In this document: piece after piece, positions 15,430 through 23,387 of the stretch
Layout of the letters: the number at the start of each line of letters is the position of its first letter
Position numbering within the stretch: the first letter of the stretch is position 1
From: Tessaracoccus sp. MC1865
Lineage (GTDB): Bacteria > Actinomycetota > Actinomycetes > Propionibacteriales > Propionibacteriaceae
Direction of reading: 5' to 3'
DNA: 64,000 nucleotides
NCBI RefSeq assembly: GCF_017815535.1
Contig: NZ_CP072596.1
Location: 682,001 to 746,000 of the forward strand
Program-made: the position numbers and the translations under genes
Notes under the pieces: generated by a model
What the model saw: only the letters and a program-made list of their open reading frames with translations
The model's database searches: none
What the model was told of the DNA's origin: nothing

Positions 15430-15999
15430 ATGACCGATCACGCAGTCGCCCAACCTGCTGCCGTCCGTGCCGGCCGGTGCCGTCGGCTCCGAGCCGTCGT
15501 TGGCTGGTCCATGGTCACGGCAGTGGTCCTCTGCTGCGTGGCGCTGGCCGTCGTCACGAACATGGGCAACTACCACCTCACCCGGGTGCTCTCGAACAGC
15601 ATGGCGCCCGCCTTCTCTGTTGGCGACCATGTCATCGTCCAGGACCGTCCGGCCGCCGAACTGGCCGCGGGTCAGATCATCGTGTTGCCGCAGCCGGGCA
15701 GCAGCAACCTGTTCATCCACCGGATCCTCACCGTTGAGCACGGCGGAGAGGGACCCATCGTCACCACGCAGGGCGACAACAATCCGGCCCCCGATGCGTG
15801 GACGCTGCGCGTGACCTCGCCCACCGTTCCGGTGTTCGTGGCGGCCCTCCCCACCCACGGCCTGCCGTTGCCGACGCTGCCCGCAGCCACCTCGCAGGTG
15901 CTCCTCGCACTGGGGCTGGCCGCGCTGTCTCTCCTCCTTCTCCTACCCGGCCGCACCGACCGCAGCGCCCGCTCCGGAGGAGACCCCGCTCACCCGTAG
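15430..15999 (+). CDS. sipW: SipW-like (ER-type) signal peptidase I
   Basis: A 189-residue membrane peptidase. A first membrane helix (VVGWSMVTAVVLCCVALAVV) is followed by the catalytic serine motif VLSNSMAPAFSVGDHVIV. The second catalytic residue is a histidine (LFIHRILTV) in place of the lysine of ordinary bacterial type I peptidases; this Ser-His dyad defines the archaeal/eukaryotic-type SipW subfamily. The conserved TQGDNNPAPD box follows. A second helix near residues 155-178 anchors the C-terminus. The tandem TasA-like gene predicts its substrate. AAAGG precedes the ATG. Confidence 0.88.
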   Translation: MTDHAVAQPAAVRAGRCRRLRAVVGWSMVTAVVLCCVALAVVTNMGNYHLTRVLSNSMAPAFSVGDHVIVQDRPAAELAAGQIIVLPQPGSSNLFIHRILTVEHGGEGPIVTTQGDNNPAPDAWTLRVTSPTVPVFVAALPTHGLPLPTLPAATSQVLLALGLAALSLLLLLPGRTDRSARSGGDPAHP

Positions 16000-16004
16000 C
16001 CCGA

Positions 16005-16034
16005 GTGTCAATCGCCTCCCACTACTGCCATAAT
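16005..16034 (+). promoter_or_regulatory. Promoter of the phosphorelay genes
   Basis: GTGTCA (16005-16010) and CATAAT (16029-16034) are 18 bases apart, and GGGGGAG precedes the GTG at 16060. Transcription would start near 16041. The pair lies in the 60-base gap after sipW, so the regulators can be expressed apart from the matrix genes. Confidence 0.5.
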
Positions 16035-16059
16035 CGCGGTGGGGAGAGGGGGAGCGACC

Positions 16060-16344
16060 GTGAGGGCGTCGTTCAGTGGCGGTGAGACCGCCGACATCGA
16101 TCAATTCGTCGCGGAGCGTCGTGAGCGCGTCGCCACCACAGCGATCAGTGAACTGCGCGCCGCCAAAGCGGACGAACTTCCCGCGCTGCTGCACCGGCTC
16201 GCCGGGAAACTCGATTCCTTCGGACTTCCGACAGCCGGCGAGGCAGTGCGGGAGCTCCTCGGCGACTTACCGGGCGAGGCCTCTGAACTGAGCCGCCGGG
16301 CACACCGGATCGCAGCTCTGCTCAGCTGTGAGGTGGCTTCGTGA
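16060..16344 (+). CDS. Stand-alone HPt-like phosphotransfer protein
   Basis: A 94-residue all-helical protein without other domains. Residues LPALLHRLAGKLDSFGLPTA follow the HPt pattern in which the phosphorylatable histidine is followed by a lysine or small-residue turn and a glycine-leucine-proline helix break (compare H-x-x-K-G-S ... G-L). The histidine in LLHRLAGK is the predicted phosphoacceptor. HPt proteins relay phosphate between receivers in multi-step phosphorelays. The gene overlaps the downstream response regulator by four bases (GTGA), which predicts coupled production. The GTG at 16060 has GGGGGAG at suitable spacing. Confidence 0.6.
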   Translation: MRASFSGGETADIDQFVAERRERVATTAISELRAAKADELPALLHRLAGKLDSFGLPTAGEAVRELLGDLPGEASELSRRAHRIAALLSCEVAS

Positions 16345-17030
16345 CCCAGCCGCTCATTCTCGTCGTTGAGGACGACCCGGATCTGCGGGAGCTCATGATG
16401 GTGAGTCTCACCAACTCCGGCTACCGCACTGTTGCCGCGTCGGACGGTGACCGCGCCCTCGAGCGGTTCCACGCCTCGGCGCCGGATCTGGTGCTGCTCG
16501 ACATCGCGCTCGGCCCGCACTCCATCGACGGACTCGAGGTATGTCGCCGGATCCGTCGGGACAGCGACGTACCGGTGGTCTTCCTCACCACGCACAGCGA
16601 CGCTGTCGACCAGATCGTCGGCTTCTCGTCAGGTGCCGACGACTACGTCACCAAGCCCGTCAATCACCGGCTGCTGCTGGCACGCATCGCGGCGATCCTG
16701 CGCCGCGTCCACGGCGCGTCCCGCTCGTCGGACCCCACCGAGCTGGTCGCCAACGGCATCGCCCTGGACTTGGTCGCACGCACCGTCATGGTCAACGGCA
16801 CCCTCGTGGATCTGACGCGTATCCAGTTCGACCTGCTGGTGCCGCTGGTGGAGGATCCTCGACGCGTGGTGACACGCGACCAACTCGTCGGGCGCGTGTG
16901 GGGCGAGTGGTACGGTACCGACCACCACCTCGACGTTCATCTGTCCCGGCTGCGCCAGCGCATCATCGACGCCGGCGGACCACGCGTAGCCCACGCGGTC
17001 AGAGGGGTGGGCTACCGCCTGACCAGCTGA
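16341..17030 (+). CDS. OmpR/PhoB-type response regulator
   Basis: A 229-residue two-domain regulator. The receiver (residues 1-120) has the acidic pocket VVEDDPD, the phosphoacceptor aspartate in LVLLDIALG, the conserved threonine in VVFLTTHSD and the lysine in DYVTKPVN. The C-terminal winged helix (about 130-229) ends with DHHLDVHLSRLRQRI and VRGVGYRLTS, typical of OmpR-type DNA-binding domains. It overlaps the HPt gene and lies ten bases before a second receiver gene. It is the likely DNA-binding output of this relay, and the adjacent TasA-SipW genes are plausible targets (inference). Confidence 0.9.
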   Translation: MTQPLILVVEDDPDLRELMMVSLTNSGYRTVAASDGDRALERFHASAPDLVLLDIALGPHSIDGLEVCRRIRRDSDVPVVFLTTHSDAVDQIVGFSSGADDYVTKPVNHRLLLARIAAILRRVHGASRSSDPTELVANGIALDLVARTVMVNGTLVDLTRIQFDLLVPLVEDPRRVVTRDQLVGRVWGEWYGTDHHLDVHLSRLRQRIIDAGGPRVAHAVRGVGYRLTS

Positions 17031-17039
17031 GGAGAAGCG

Positions 17040-17420
17040 ATGTCGCCAACCGTCCTTGTCGTCGAGGACGACGCAGACGTTCGATCATTGATCGCGTTCG
17101 CCCTCGGGCTCGACGAATCCTGGCGTGTGCTGACGGCGGACTCAGTTGCAGCCGCTTTGGCGGTCCTGGAATCGGACGGGGAGATAGACATCGTGCTGAC
17201 CGACGGCCAGTTGGGCGACGGCACGTCCGAGACCGTGCGGGCGGCTGCCGCTCCGCGCCCGGTGGTGCTCCTGAGCGCGTGGGCCGACGGCCCATCGGCC
17301 AATAGAGTTCCGGAAACCGGGTATGCGGTCAGGATCGCGAAACCGTTCGACCCCATGACCCTGTCCGCGGCCTTGTCCTCGGCCCTGGCTGCCCGCGGCC
17401 AGCATCCGGACGAGGAGTAG
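17040..17420 (+). CDS. CheY-like single-domain receiver
   Basis: A 126-residue stand-alone receiver domain. It retains VVEDDAD for metal binding, aspartate in IVLTDGQLGDG as phosphoacceptor, serine in VVLLSAWADG and lysine in AKPFDP. No output domain is present, so it could act as an intermediate receiver handing phosphate to the HPt protein or as a phosphate sink. GGAGAAGCG precedes the ATG. It lies seven bases before the histidine kinase gene. Confidence 0.85.
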   Translation: MSPTVLVVEDDADVRSLIAFALGLDESWRVLTADSVAAALAVLESDGEIDIVLTDGQLGDGTSETVRAAAAPRPVVLLSAWADGPSANRVPETGYAVRIAKPFDPMTLSAALSSALAARGQHPDEE

Positions 17421-17426
17421 CCGGAG

Positions 17427-19649
17427 GTGAGCACCACCGAGAGCCTCCTCACCGCCGCCCTCGACGGGCTCATCGACCTGCATGTGCTCGCCGAACCCGT
17501 GCGTGACGCAGACGACAGCATCGCCGACTTCGTGGTGCTCCTGGTCAACCAGACAGCTCTCGACGCCTGGGGGGTGGCGCGCGAGGACGTGCTCGGCGTC
17601 GGCCTGCTCGAGATTCTCCCCGGTCTCCGGGACGCCGGCATCTTCGGGCATCTCGTCACAACCTCGCGGACGGGCGAGCCAACCGTGTTGGTGGAGCAGG
17701 AATACGCCAGCGAGATGCTGGGCAGCGTCGCCTACTTCGACGTGCGTGCCACCAGGGCCTCGGGCGACCTCGTCAGCATCAGCTGGGCGGATGTCACCGC
17801 ACGGCACCTCGCCTCTGTCGCCGCGGACGAAGCCAGGGAACGCTACCGGCTGCTCGCCGAGAATGCCTCCGACGTGGTGTTGTGCACCACGGAATGGGCG
17901 TTGGAATGGGTCTCGCCCTCGGTCGAAGCGATCCTGGGCTGGCGGTCGGAGCAACTGCTCGGGTCGAGTCCGCAGTACCTGATGCACCCCGACGACGCAG
18001 CCATGGTGTGGTCGGCGAGAGCCCCGCGCGCGGCGGGTCCGCAACGCACGGAAGCCCGCGTCCGATGCGCCGATGGCAGCTACCGTTGGATGGATGTGCG
18101 TTTCAACCTGGCCGGTTCGCAGGCCTCGGGACAGGCACTGTGGGCGGTGTCCTGCCGCGACATCGATGCCGAGGTGGCGGTTCGTGCCCACCTGCGTGAC
18201 GAACGCGCGATGTTCGAGGCGATCAAAGAGTCTGTTACTGACGCCTTCGCCACCGTTGACCGCTTCGGGACCGTGATCGCCTGGAACGGGGCCGCCGTGG
18301 ACATGTTCGGCTATGGGGAGCACGAGGCGCTCGGCCAGAGCTACCGGCTGTTCATGCCGGAGATGTATTGGGCCGTCGTCGAGCGCTGGCTCGGGGACGT
18401 CGACGGCAGGGAACTGCGAGAGGCGGCGTCCCGCACCCACCGGGTGCGCCTGCTTCACCGCGACGGCACGACGTTCCCAGGCGAATACTCCATGGCGGTG
18501 TGGAGCCGAGGGGACGCCCGCCACGTCACCGTGATTCTCCGTGACGTCACGCGCCAGCAGACTGTCCTGGACAACCTCGAGTACAGCCGCCAAGAGCTGG
18601 CCGAGGCCCAGCGGCTCGCCAACGCCGGCAGTTGGACCTACCACCCTCGGATCGGCCGCTTCGAATGGTCCGACGAGCTGCGTCGCATCTACCGGCTGCC
18701 GGTCACGGGCCAAACCACCACGATGGAGGAGTTGACCGACCCGATCGTCGAGGCCCAACGGCAACGGGTGATCACCGCCATCGAATCCGCGCTCGCCGGC
18801 GGCGTGGAGGCGGACGTGGAGTTCGACCTCCGCTGCGCCGACGGTGAACTCAAGCGTCTCCGCGGGCGGGTCGCCACGGCGACCGACCCTCGGGATGGCA
18901 GCCTGCGGGTACGCGGCAGCGCCGTCGACATCACGGGAGCCCACCGGGCCGCAGAGGCCCGCGTGCGCCGCACCGCACGCCATGCCGACTACCTGGCCCG
19001 GGTGGAACACACCCTGCGCACCCATCTGTCCGTGGTGGAGGGGTGGTCCGGCATCCTCGAGAAGACGTTCGACGACCTGCCGCCGACTGTCCGCGACGAG
19101 GCGATCGGGGCGATCCGCCGCAACGCCACGTCTCTGGTGGCCCAAGTCAAGGGCCTGATGAACGAATCGGCCTTCCTCGCTCAGGCCGACGTCATGGAAG
19201 TGGGCCCGGTGGACGTGGCCATCGTCGCCGCCGCAGTGGCTGCCGACTACCGTGGCCTGGCGGAGGGCCGCCGCCTGGAGGTGTCGCCCACGTCGGGGGT
19301 GGTGGCGACCGCCTCGGCCGAGGGCCTCGACACCATCGTGCGGCACCTAGTGGAGAACTCGGTCCACCACGCAGGAGAAGGCGGCTCAGTGGAGGTCCTC
19401 ACGCGGTCGCTTCCCGGCCGCACTGTGGAGATCGTGGTGCGCAACGACGGCGCCCCCATCCCGGAGGGGGTCGAACTGTTCGCGGCGTTTGCGAAGGGTA
19501 GGAGCTCGGGTGGCAACGGACTGGGGCTGCACGTCGTGTCCACGTTGGTGGAGGCCATGGGCGGCCGGGTGACCGGCGGCAACCGCACCGACGGGGCCGG
19601 CGCCCAGTTCGTCGTCGCGCTTCCCGCGGCGATGGAGGCTCAGCGCTAG
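17427..19649 (+). CDS. Soluble histidine kinase with four PAS domains
   Basis: A 740-residue kinase without membrane segments, so its signal is cytoplasmic or membrane-permeant. Four PAS-like repeats can be traced: about 5-125, 130-250 (ENASDVVLCTTEWALEWVS), 255-375 (AIKESVTDAFATVDRFGTV) and 385-500 (LANAGSWTYHPRIGRFEWSD). The dimerisation/phosphoacceptor region (about 510-570) carries VEHTLRTHLSVVEGW, with histidine in place of the usual proline after the RT. The ATPase domain has the N box (LVENSVHHAGE), a degenerate G1 (NDGAPIPEG) and the G2 loop GGNGLGLHVVSTLVEAMGG. Its stop codon shares CTAG with the convergent mini-gene. Confidence 0.88.
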   Translation: MSTTESLLTAALDGLIDLHVLAEPVRDADDSIADFVVLLVNQTALDAWGVAREDVLGVGLLEILPGLRDAGIFGHLVTTSRTGEPTVLVEQEYASEMLGSVAYFDVRATRASGDLVSISWADVTARHLASVAADEARERYRLLAENASDVVLCTTEWALEWVSPSVEAILGWRSEQLLGSSPQYLMHPDDAAMVWSARAPRAAGPQRTEARVRCADGSYRWMDVRFNLAGSQASGQALWAVSCRDIDAEVAVRAHLRDERAMFEAIKESVTDAFATVDRFGTVIAWNGAAVDMFGYGEHEALGQSYRLFMPEMYWAVVERWLGDVDGRELREAASRTHRVRLLHRDGTTFPGEYSMAVWSRGDARHVTVILRDVTRQQTVLDNLEYSRQELAEAQRLANAGSWTYHPRIGRFEWSDELRRIYRLPVTGQTTTMEELTDPIVEAQRQRVITAIESALAGGVEADVEFDLRCADGELKRLRGRVATATDPRDGSLRVRGSAVDITGAHRAAEARVRRTARHADYLARVEHTLRTHLSVVEGWSGILEKTFDDLPPTVRDEAIGAIRRNATSLVAQVKGLMNESAFLAQADVMEVGPVDVAIVAAAVAADYRGLAEGRRLEVSPTSGVVATASAEGLDTIVRHLVENSVHHAGEGGSVEVLTRSLPGRTVEIVVRNDGAPIPEGVELFAAFAKGRSSGGNGLGLHVVSTLVEAMGGRVTGGNRTDGAGAQFVVALPAAMEAQR

Positions 19650-19924
19650 CAGCCGCCATCCAGTCGGTGCAGCAGCGCCTCCAATTCGAGCCTCAGCTGG
19701 ACCGTGCGGCCTCTCACCACCTGGGCCGCACGTTGCCGCAGGGCGGCGTCGATCTCTCTGTCAGCCAGCAGTTCGAGCCAACCCTCGATGACGCTGAAGT
19801 GCGTGGCGATGAGATGTTGCTGTTCCCTGACGTGGGCGGCGGTGAGGCCACTGCTCCTCGCAGTGTCAGGTCTGGCTGGAACGGTGGCTGTCACCCCATC
19901 ATCATCCCGGCCCACCCCTGTCAC
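19646..19924 (-). CDS. Orphan DHp-like mini-protein related to the adjacent kinase
   Basis: A protein of about 92 residues consisting almost entirely of two helices. QQHLIATHFSVIEGWLELL aligns without gaps to EHTLRTHLSVVEGWSGIL of the neighbouring histidine kinase and keeps the candidate phosphoacceptor histidine; the second helix (RQRAAQVVRGRTVQLRLELEALLH) matches the kinase's second DHp helix. There is no ATPase domain. It may form heterodimers with the kinase, accept phosphate, or act as a decoy (inference). The start is uncertain: GTG at 19924 follows AAGGGAC, and GTG at 19894 is an alternative. Its TAG stop is the complement of the kinase stop, within CTAG. Confidence 0.6.
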   Translation of the reverse strand: MTGVGRDDDGVTATVPARPDTARSSGLTAAHVREQQHLIATHFSVIEGWLELLADREIDAALRQRAAQVVRGRTVQLRLELEALLHRLDGGC

Positions 19925-20165
19925 CCCGTCCCTTTTTCCTCTCTGCAGCCTCACAATGTGGGCGATCTCGCGATTCCGGAGTGGCGAGTGACTGGACGGT
20001 CAACGGCACGACGACGGCAGCCGCCATCGTGGCGTCCTGAGCGTCCATACCCGATCGAGGGCTCTGTAGATCACCGCGGAGCGCCCGTCGTTTCGTGTCG
20101 TGCCATGCGTCCGGGCTGGTAGTTTCTGGGGTGAGCCCCCTGGCCGTCGTCGAAGGGAAATTCTG

Positions 20166-21644
20166 GTGTCCAACACTGACAACGAGCTCGCGCAGGTCGC
20201 GGCGGTCATCGTGCTCGCCGCGGGTGGCGGGACGCGGATGAAGTCCAAGACCTCCAAACTCCTCCACGAAGTGGCCGGCAAACCCATGCTGAGCTTCGCG
20301 GTGTCGGCCGCGGCCGCGCTGGACCCGGAGCGACTCGTCGTGGTCGTCGGGCATCAGCGCGAAGAGGTGGTGGCCCATCTGGAGCAGCTGTCCGAGCAGC
20401 TCACCACCGCCGTTCAGGAGGAACAGCTCGGCACCGGGCATGCCGTGGAGTGCGGGCTCGCCGGCCTCGGCGACATCAAGGGCGACGTCGTCGTCACCTA
20501 CGCTGACGTGCCGATGCTGGCCGGCGACACGCTGCGGCAACTCGTCGCTGTCCACCGTGGCCGCCGCAACGCCGTCACCGTCATGACCTCGCGCGTCGAG
20601 GATCCCACGGGCTACGGACGCATCATCCGCGAGGACGACGAGGTCACCGGCATCGTCGAGGACCGCGACGCCACGGAGGAACAGCGCGCCATCACGGAGA
20701 TCAACTCCGGTATCTACGTCTTCGACGCGGCCAGCCTCCGCGAGGGCCTGGCATCGCTCAAGACCGACAACAACCAGGGCGAGCGCTACCTCACGGACGT
20801 CGTGAAGTTCTGTCACGAGCGGTCGCAGCGGGTCGGCGCCCACCTCGTCGACGACGTCTGGCAGACCGAGGGCGTCAACGACCGCATCCAGCTGGCCCGC
20901 ATCAACCAGGAGATGCAGCGCCGCATCCGGGACTCGTGGATGCTCAAGGGCGTCACCATGATCGACCCGGCGTCCACCTTCATCGACGTCGACGTGGACC
21001 TCGCGCCCGACGTGCTGCTCCACCCCGGCGTCATCCTGATGGGTGCCACCACCATCGGCGAGGGCGCCATCATCGGCCCCGACAGCAGCCTGATGGACGT
21101 CGAGGTGGGCCCCGGCGCGGAAGTGATCCGCACGCACGGATCGTTCGCCGTGATCGGTGAGGGCGCCACCGTGGGGCCCTTCGCCTACCTCCGGCCCGGC
21201 ACGATCCTGGGCGACGACGGCAAGATCGGCAGCTTCGTCGAGACCAAGAACGCGCAGATCGGGGCCGGGACCAAGATCCCGCACCTGTCCTACGTGGGCG
21301 ACGCCATCGTCGACGAAGGGGCCAACATCGGGGCCGGCACGATCTTCGCCAACTACGACGGCGTCCACAAGTCCACCACCCACGTCGGCAAGGCCGCCTT
21401 CGTCGGATCGAACTCCGTCCTGGTGGCACCCGTCGACGTCGGCGCTGGCGCGCTGGTGGCCGCTGGGTCTACGATCACGGACGACGTGCCTGCGGGCGCG
21501 TTGGGCGTGGCCCGGGGGAGGCAACGCAACGTCGAGGGCTGGATGACCCGCGGTCGTCCGGATTCCAAGCAGGCCGCAGCAGCGGCTGAAAGCGACGGCA
21601 CCATCCATCCGGCAGTGATCGAGTCCCGAGAAAAGAAGGCCTGA
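20166..21644 (+). CDS. glmU: Bifunctional UDP-N-acetylglucosamine pyrophosphorylase / glucosamine-1-phosphate N-acetyltransferase
   Basis: A 492-residue two-domain enzyme making UDP-GlcNAc for peptidoglycan. The N-terminal uridyltransferase begins VIVLAAGGGTRMKS, with the nucleotide-binding KLLHEVAGKPM. The C-terminal half is a left-handed beta-helix of hexapeptide repeats (IGEGAIIGPDSSL, VGPFAYLRPGTIL, IPHLSYVGDAIVDEGANIGA) with acetyl-CoA site residues near NYDGVHKSTTHVG. GTG at 20166 follows AAGGGAAATTCTG; the frame is open further upstream but not conserved-looking. The gene is five bases from prs, a pairing conserved in many bacteria. Confidence 0.96.
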   Translation: MSNTDNELAQVAAVIVLAAGGGTRMKSKTSKLLHEVAGKPMLSFAVSAAAALDPERLVVVVGHQREEVVAHLEQLSEQLTTAVQEEQLGTGHAVECGLAGLGDIKGDVVVTYADVPMLAGDTLRQLVAVHRGRRNAVTVMTSRVEDPTGYGRIIREDDEVTGIVEDRDATEEQRAITEINSGIYVFDAASLREGLASLKTDNNQGERYLTDVVKFCHERSQRVGAHLVDDVWQTEGVNDRIQLARINQEMQRRIRDSWMLKGVTMIDPASTFIDVDVDLAPDVLLHPGVILMGATTIGEGAIIGPDSSLMDVEVGPGAEVIRTHGSFAVIGEGATVGPFAYLRPGTILGDDGKIGSFVETKNAQIGAGTKIPHLSYVGDAIVDEGANIGAGTIFANYDGVHKSTTHVGKAAFVGSNSVLVAPVDVGAGALVAAGSTITDDVPAGALGVARGRQRNVEGWMTRGRPDSKQAAAAAESDGTIHPAVIESREKKA

Positions 21645-21649
21645 GCCAC

Positions 21650-22627
21650 ATGTCCCACCAGATCGCCAAGAACGACAAGCACCTGATGCTGTTCAGCGGG
21701 CGCGCCTACCCCGAGCTCGCTGAGGAGGTGGCGAACCTGATGGGCTGCCCGCTGGTGCCAACCCGCGCTCTGACCTACGCCAACTCCGAGATCTACGTCC
21801 GGTTCGAAGAGTCCGTCCGTGGCTGCGACGCGTTCGTCATCCAGTCGCACACCGCTCCGGTCAACGAGTGGATCATGGAGCAGCTCATCATGGTGGACGC
21901 GCTCAAGCGGGCCTCGGCCAAGCGCATCACCGTGGTGGCCCCGTTCTACCCCTACGCCCGCCAGGACAAGAAGCACCTGGGCCGCGAGCCCATCTCCGCG
22001 CGCCTCGTGGCAGACCTGTACAAGGCCGCCGGCGCGGACCGCATCATGTCGGTGGACCTGCACGCCGCCCAGATCCAGGGCTTCTTCGACGGCCCGGTGG
22101 ACCACCTCTGGGGTCTGCCCGTGCTCAGCGAGTACGTCCAGGAGAAGTACGACACCTCCGAGATGGCCATCGTGTCTCCCGACGCCGGCCGCGTCCGCCT
22201 GGCTGACCTGTGGACCGACTACCTCGGTTGCTCGCTGGCTATCATCCACAAGCGCCGCGACCCCAACAAGGCCAACACCGTCGCCGTGCACGAGGTCGTC
22301 GGCGACGTGGAAGGCAAGATCTGCCTCCTCGTGGACGACATGATCGACACCGCCGGCACCATCGCACAAGCTGCCCAGGCGCTGAAGGAACGCGGTGCCA
22401 AGCAGGTCATCGCGGCGGCCACGCACGCCGTGTTCTCCGGCCCCGCCGCCCAGCGCCTCAACGCCTCCGGCATCGACGAGATCATCGTGACCAACACGCT
22501 GCCCCTCCGCACCCCGGAGCCCATCGCGAACCTCACCGTGTTGTCCATCGCCCCGCTGATCGCCAAGGCGATCGACGCGGTGTTCCTCGACGGCTCCGTC
22601 ACATCGCTCTTCGGTGGCCAGGCCTGA
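21650..22627 (+). CDS. prs: Ribose-phosphate pyrophosphokinase
   Basis: A 325-residue class I PRPP synthase that transfers pyrophosphate from ATP to ribose-5-phosphate for nucleotide, histidine and tryptophan synthesis. Motifs: SGRAYPELAEEVA at the N-terminus, the flexible catalytic loop APFYPYARQDKKHLGREPIS, metal site SVDLHAAQIQGFFDGPVDHL and the PRPP-binding loop LLVDDMIDTAGTI. It is translated directly after glmU and probably from the same mRNA. Length is normal. Confidence 0.97.
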   Translation: MSHQIAKNDKHLMLFSGRAYPELAEEVANLMGCPLVPTRALTYANSEIYVRFEESVRGCDAFVIQSHTAPVNEWIMEQLIMVDALKRASAKRITVVAPFYPYARQDKKHLGREPISARLVADLYKAAGADRIMSVDLHAAQIQGFFDGPVDHLWGLPVLSEYVQEKYDTSEMAIVSPDAGRVRLADLWTDYLGCSLAIIHKRRDPNKANTVAVHEVVGDVEGKICLLVDDMIDTAGTIAQAAQALKERGAKQVIAAATHAVFSGPAAQRLNASGIDEIIVTNTLPLRTPEPIANLTVLSIAPLIAKAIDAVFLDGSVTSLFGGQA

Positions 22628-22663
22628 GGTCCTCCCGTTGCGTTGTGAAGGGTACGTCCCGGT

Positions 22664-23099
22664 TCAGCGGCTCAGAGTGAGGGGCGACGGCTCCGGGAGT
22701 GACGCCAGCGCCACGGCGAGCCGCTCGGCGTAGGTGCCGCGAGGTGCCAGGACGGCTGGGGCGCCTGCCGGTCAGGTCATCGGGGTCCGTGACGGGGGGC
22801 GCGGTGTAGAAGACCTGCGCGCCGGCGCCGGGGCCTCCGTCGAGCCGGATGCGGTGGGTGAGCACGGCCAGGTTGGCGAACCGCTTGGCGGCCTCCGCTG
22901 AATGGTCACAGTGATCGACTGCGAGGTGGAGGCGACAGTGAACGGCCAACTCCACCAGCCAGGCGAAAGGAACTTCCGTCAGGCAGCGGTCCAGAACCAC
23001 GGAGCCGGATAACGACGACTCCTGGCAGCTCAGGCTGATGTCTGTCGCGCCACTGGAGGCGAGCCAACGCAGGATCGCTGCGTGTTTCTTTCTGGCATT
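22664..23099 (-). pseudogene. Frameshifted gene of unknown family downstream of prs
   Basis: One frame reads protein-like from about 23099 (KKHAAILRWLASSGATDISL, then LSGSVVLDRCLTEVPFAWLV, ELAVHCRLHLAVDHCDHSAE, ending VTDPDDLTG). A second frame then continues sensibly to a stop at 22664 (AGAPAVLAPRGTYAERLAVA, then LASLPEPSPLTLSR). The switch lies near 22765-22775 and needs a single-base indel. At the 5' end the only ATG with a good ribosome binding site (AAAGGACAGG before 23098) is in a third frame that stops after 22 codons. Two disruptions make a functional product unlikely. Several cysteines are present, but the family was not recognised. Confidence 0.55.
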
Positions 23100-23387
23100 A
23101 CCTGTCCTTTCGGCCGTTGATTGACCCTATCCCGTTTTCATCCAGGCCGGGTGAACCGTCCTTGAGTTAGCACTATGGGCCCGGACGGGACGAAATAGAC
23201 TCCATCTCTCACGAAAACACGAAAGATTGTTACACGCCCACCGCGCACCCTCGGCTGCCTCGGGGTCTTCCACGACCCTGGTCTGACCGGGGCCTCATAC
23301 CTGCGACGTGCGAGGCGGGACGGGGTGGATTCCCCGGGTGCGGCGGCCTCAATAGGTTGGTCGGCGAAACCTCTGGAAGGACACCCC
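23100..23387. other. Non-coding gap containing the ABC transporter promoter region
   Basis: This 288-base stretch has no convincing reading frame on either strand. It is locally richer in A and T around 23115-23230 than the flanks. TAGGTT at 23353-23358 is a candidate -10 for the ABC transporter genes, placing the start of transcription near 23365 with the ribosome binding site GGAAGGAC downstream. Confidence 0.4.

Noticed and set aside
17142-19346. A 734-residue minus-strand open frame across the receiver and kinase genes
   Set aside because: Complementary-strand artefact of high GC third positions; the plus frame has complete PAS, DHp and ATPase motifs.
19902-21608. A 568-residue minus-strand open frame opposite glmU
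   Set aside because: Aspartate/histidine/valine-rich shadow; glmU is unambiguous on the other strand.
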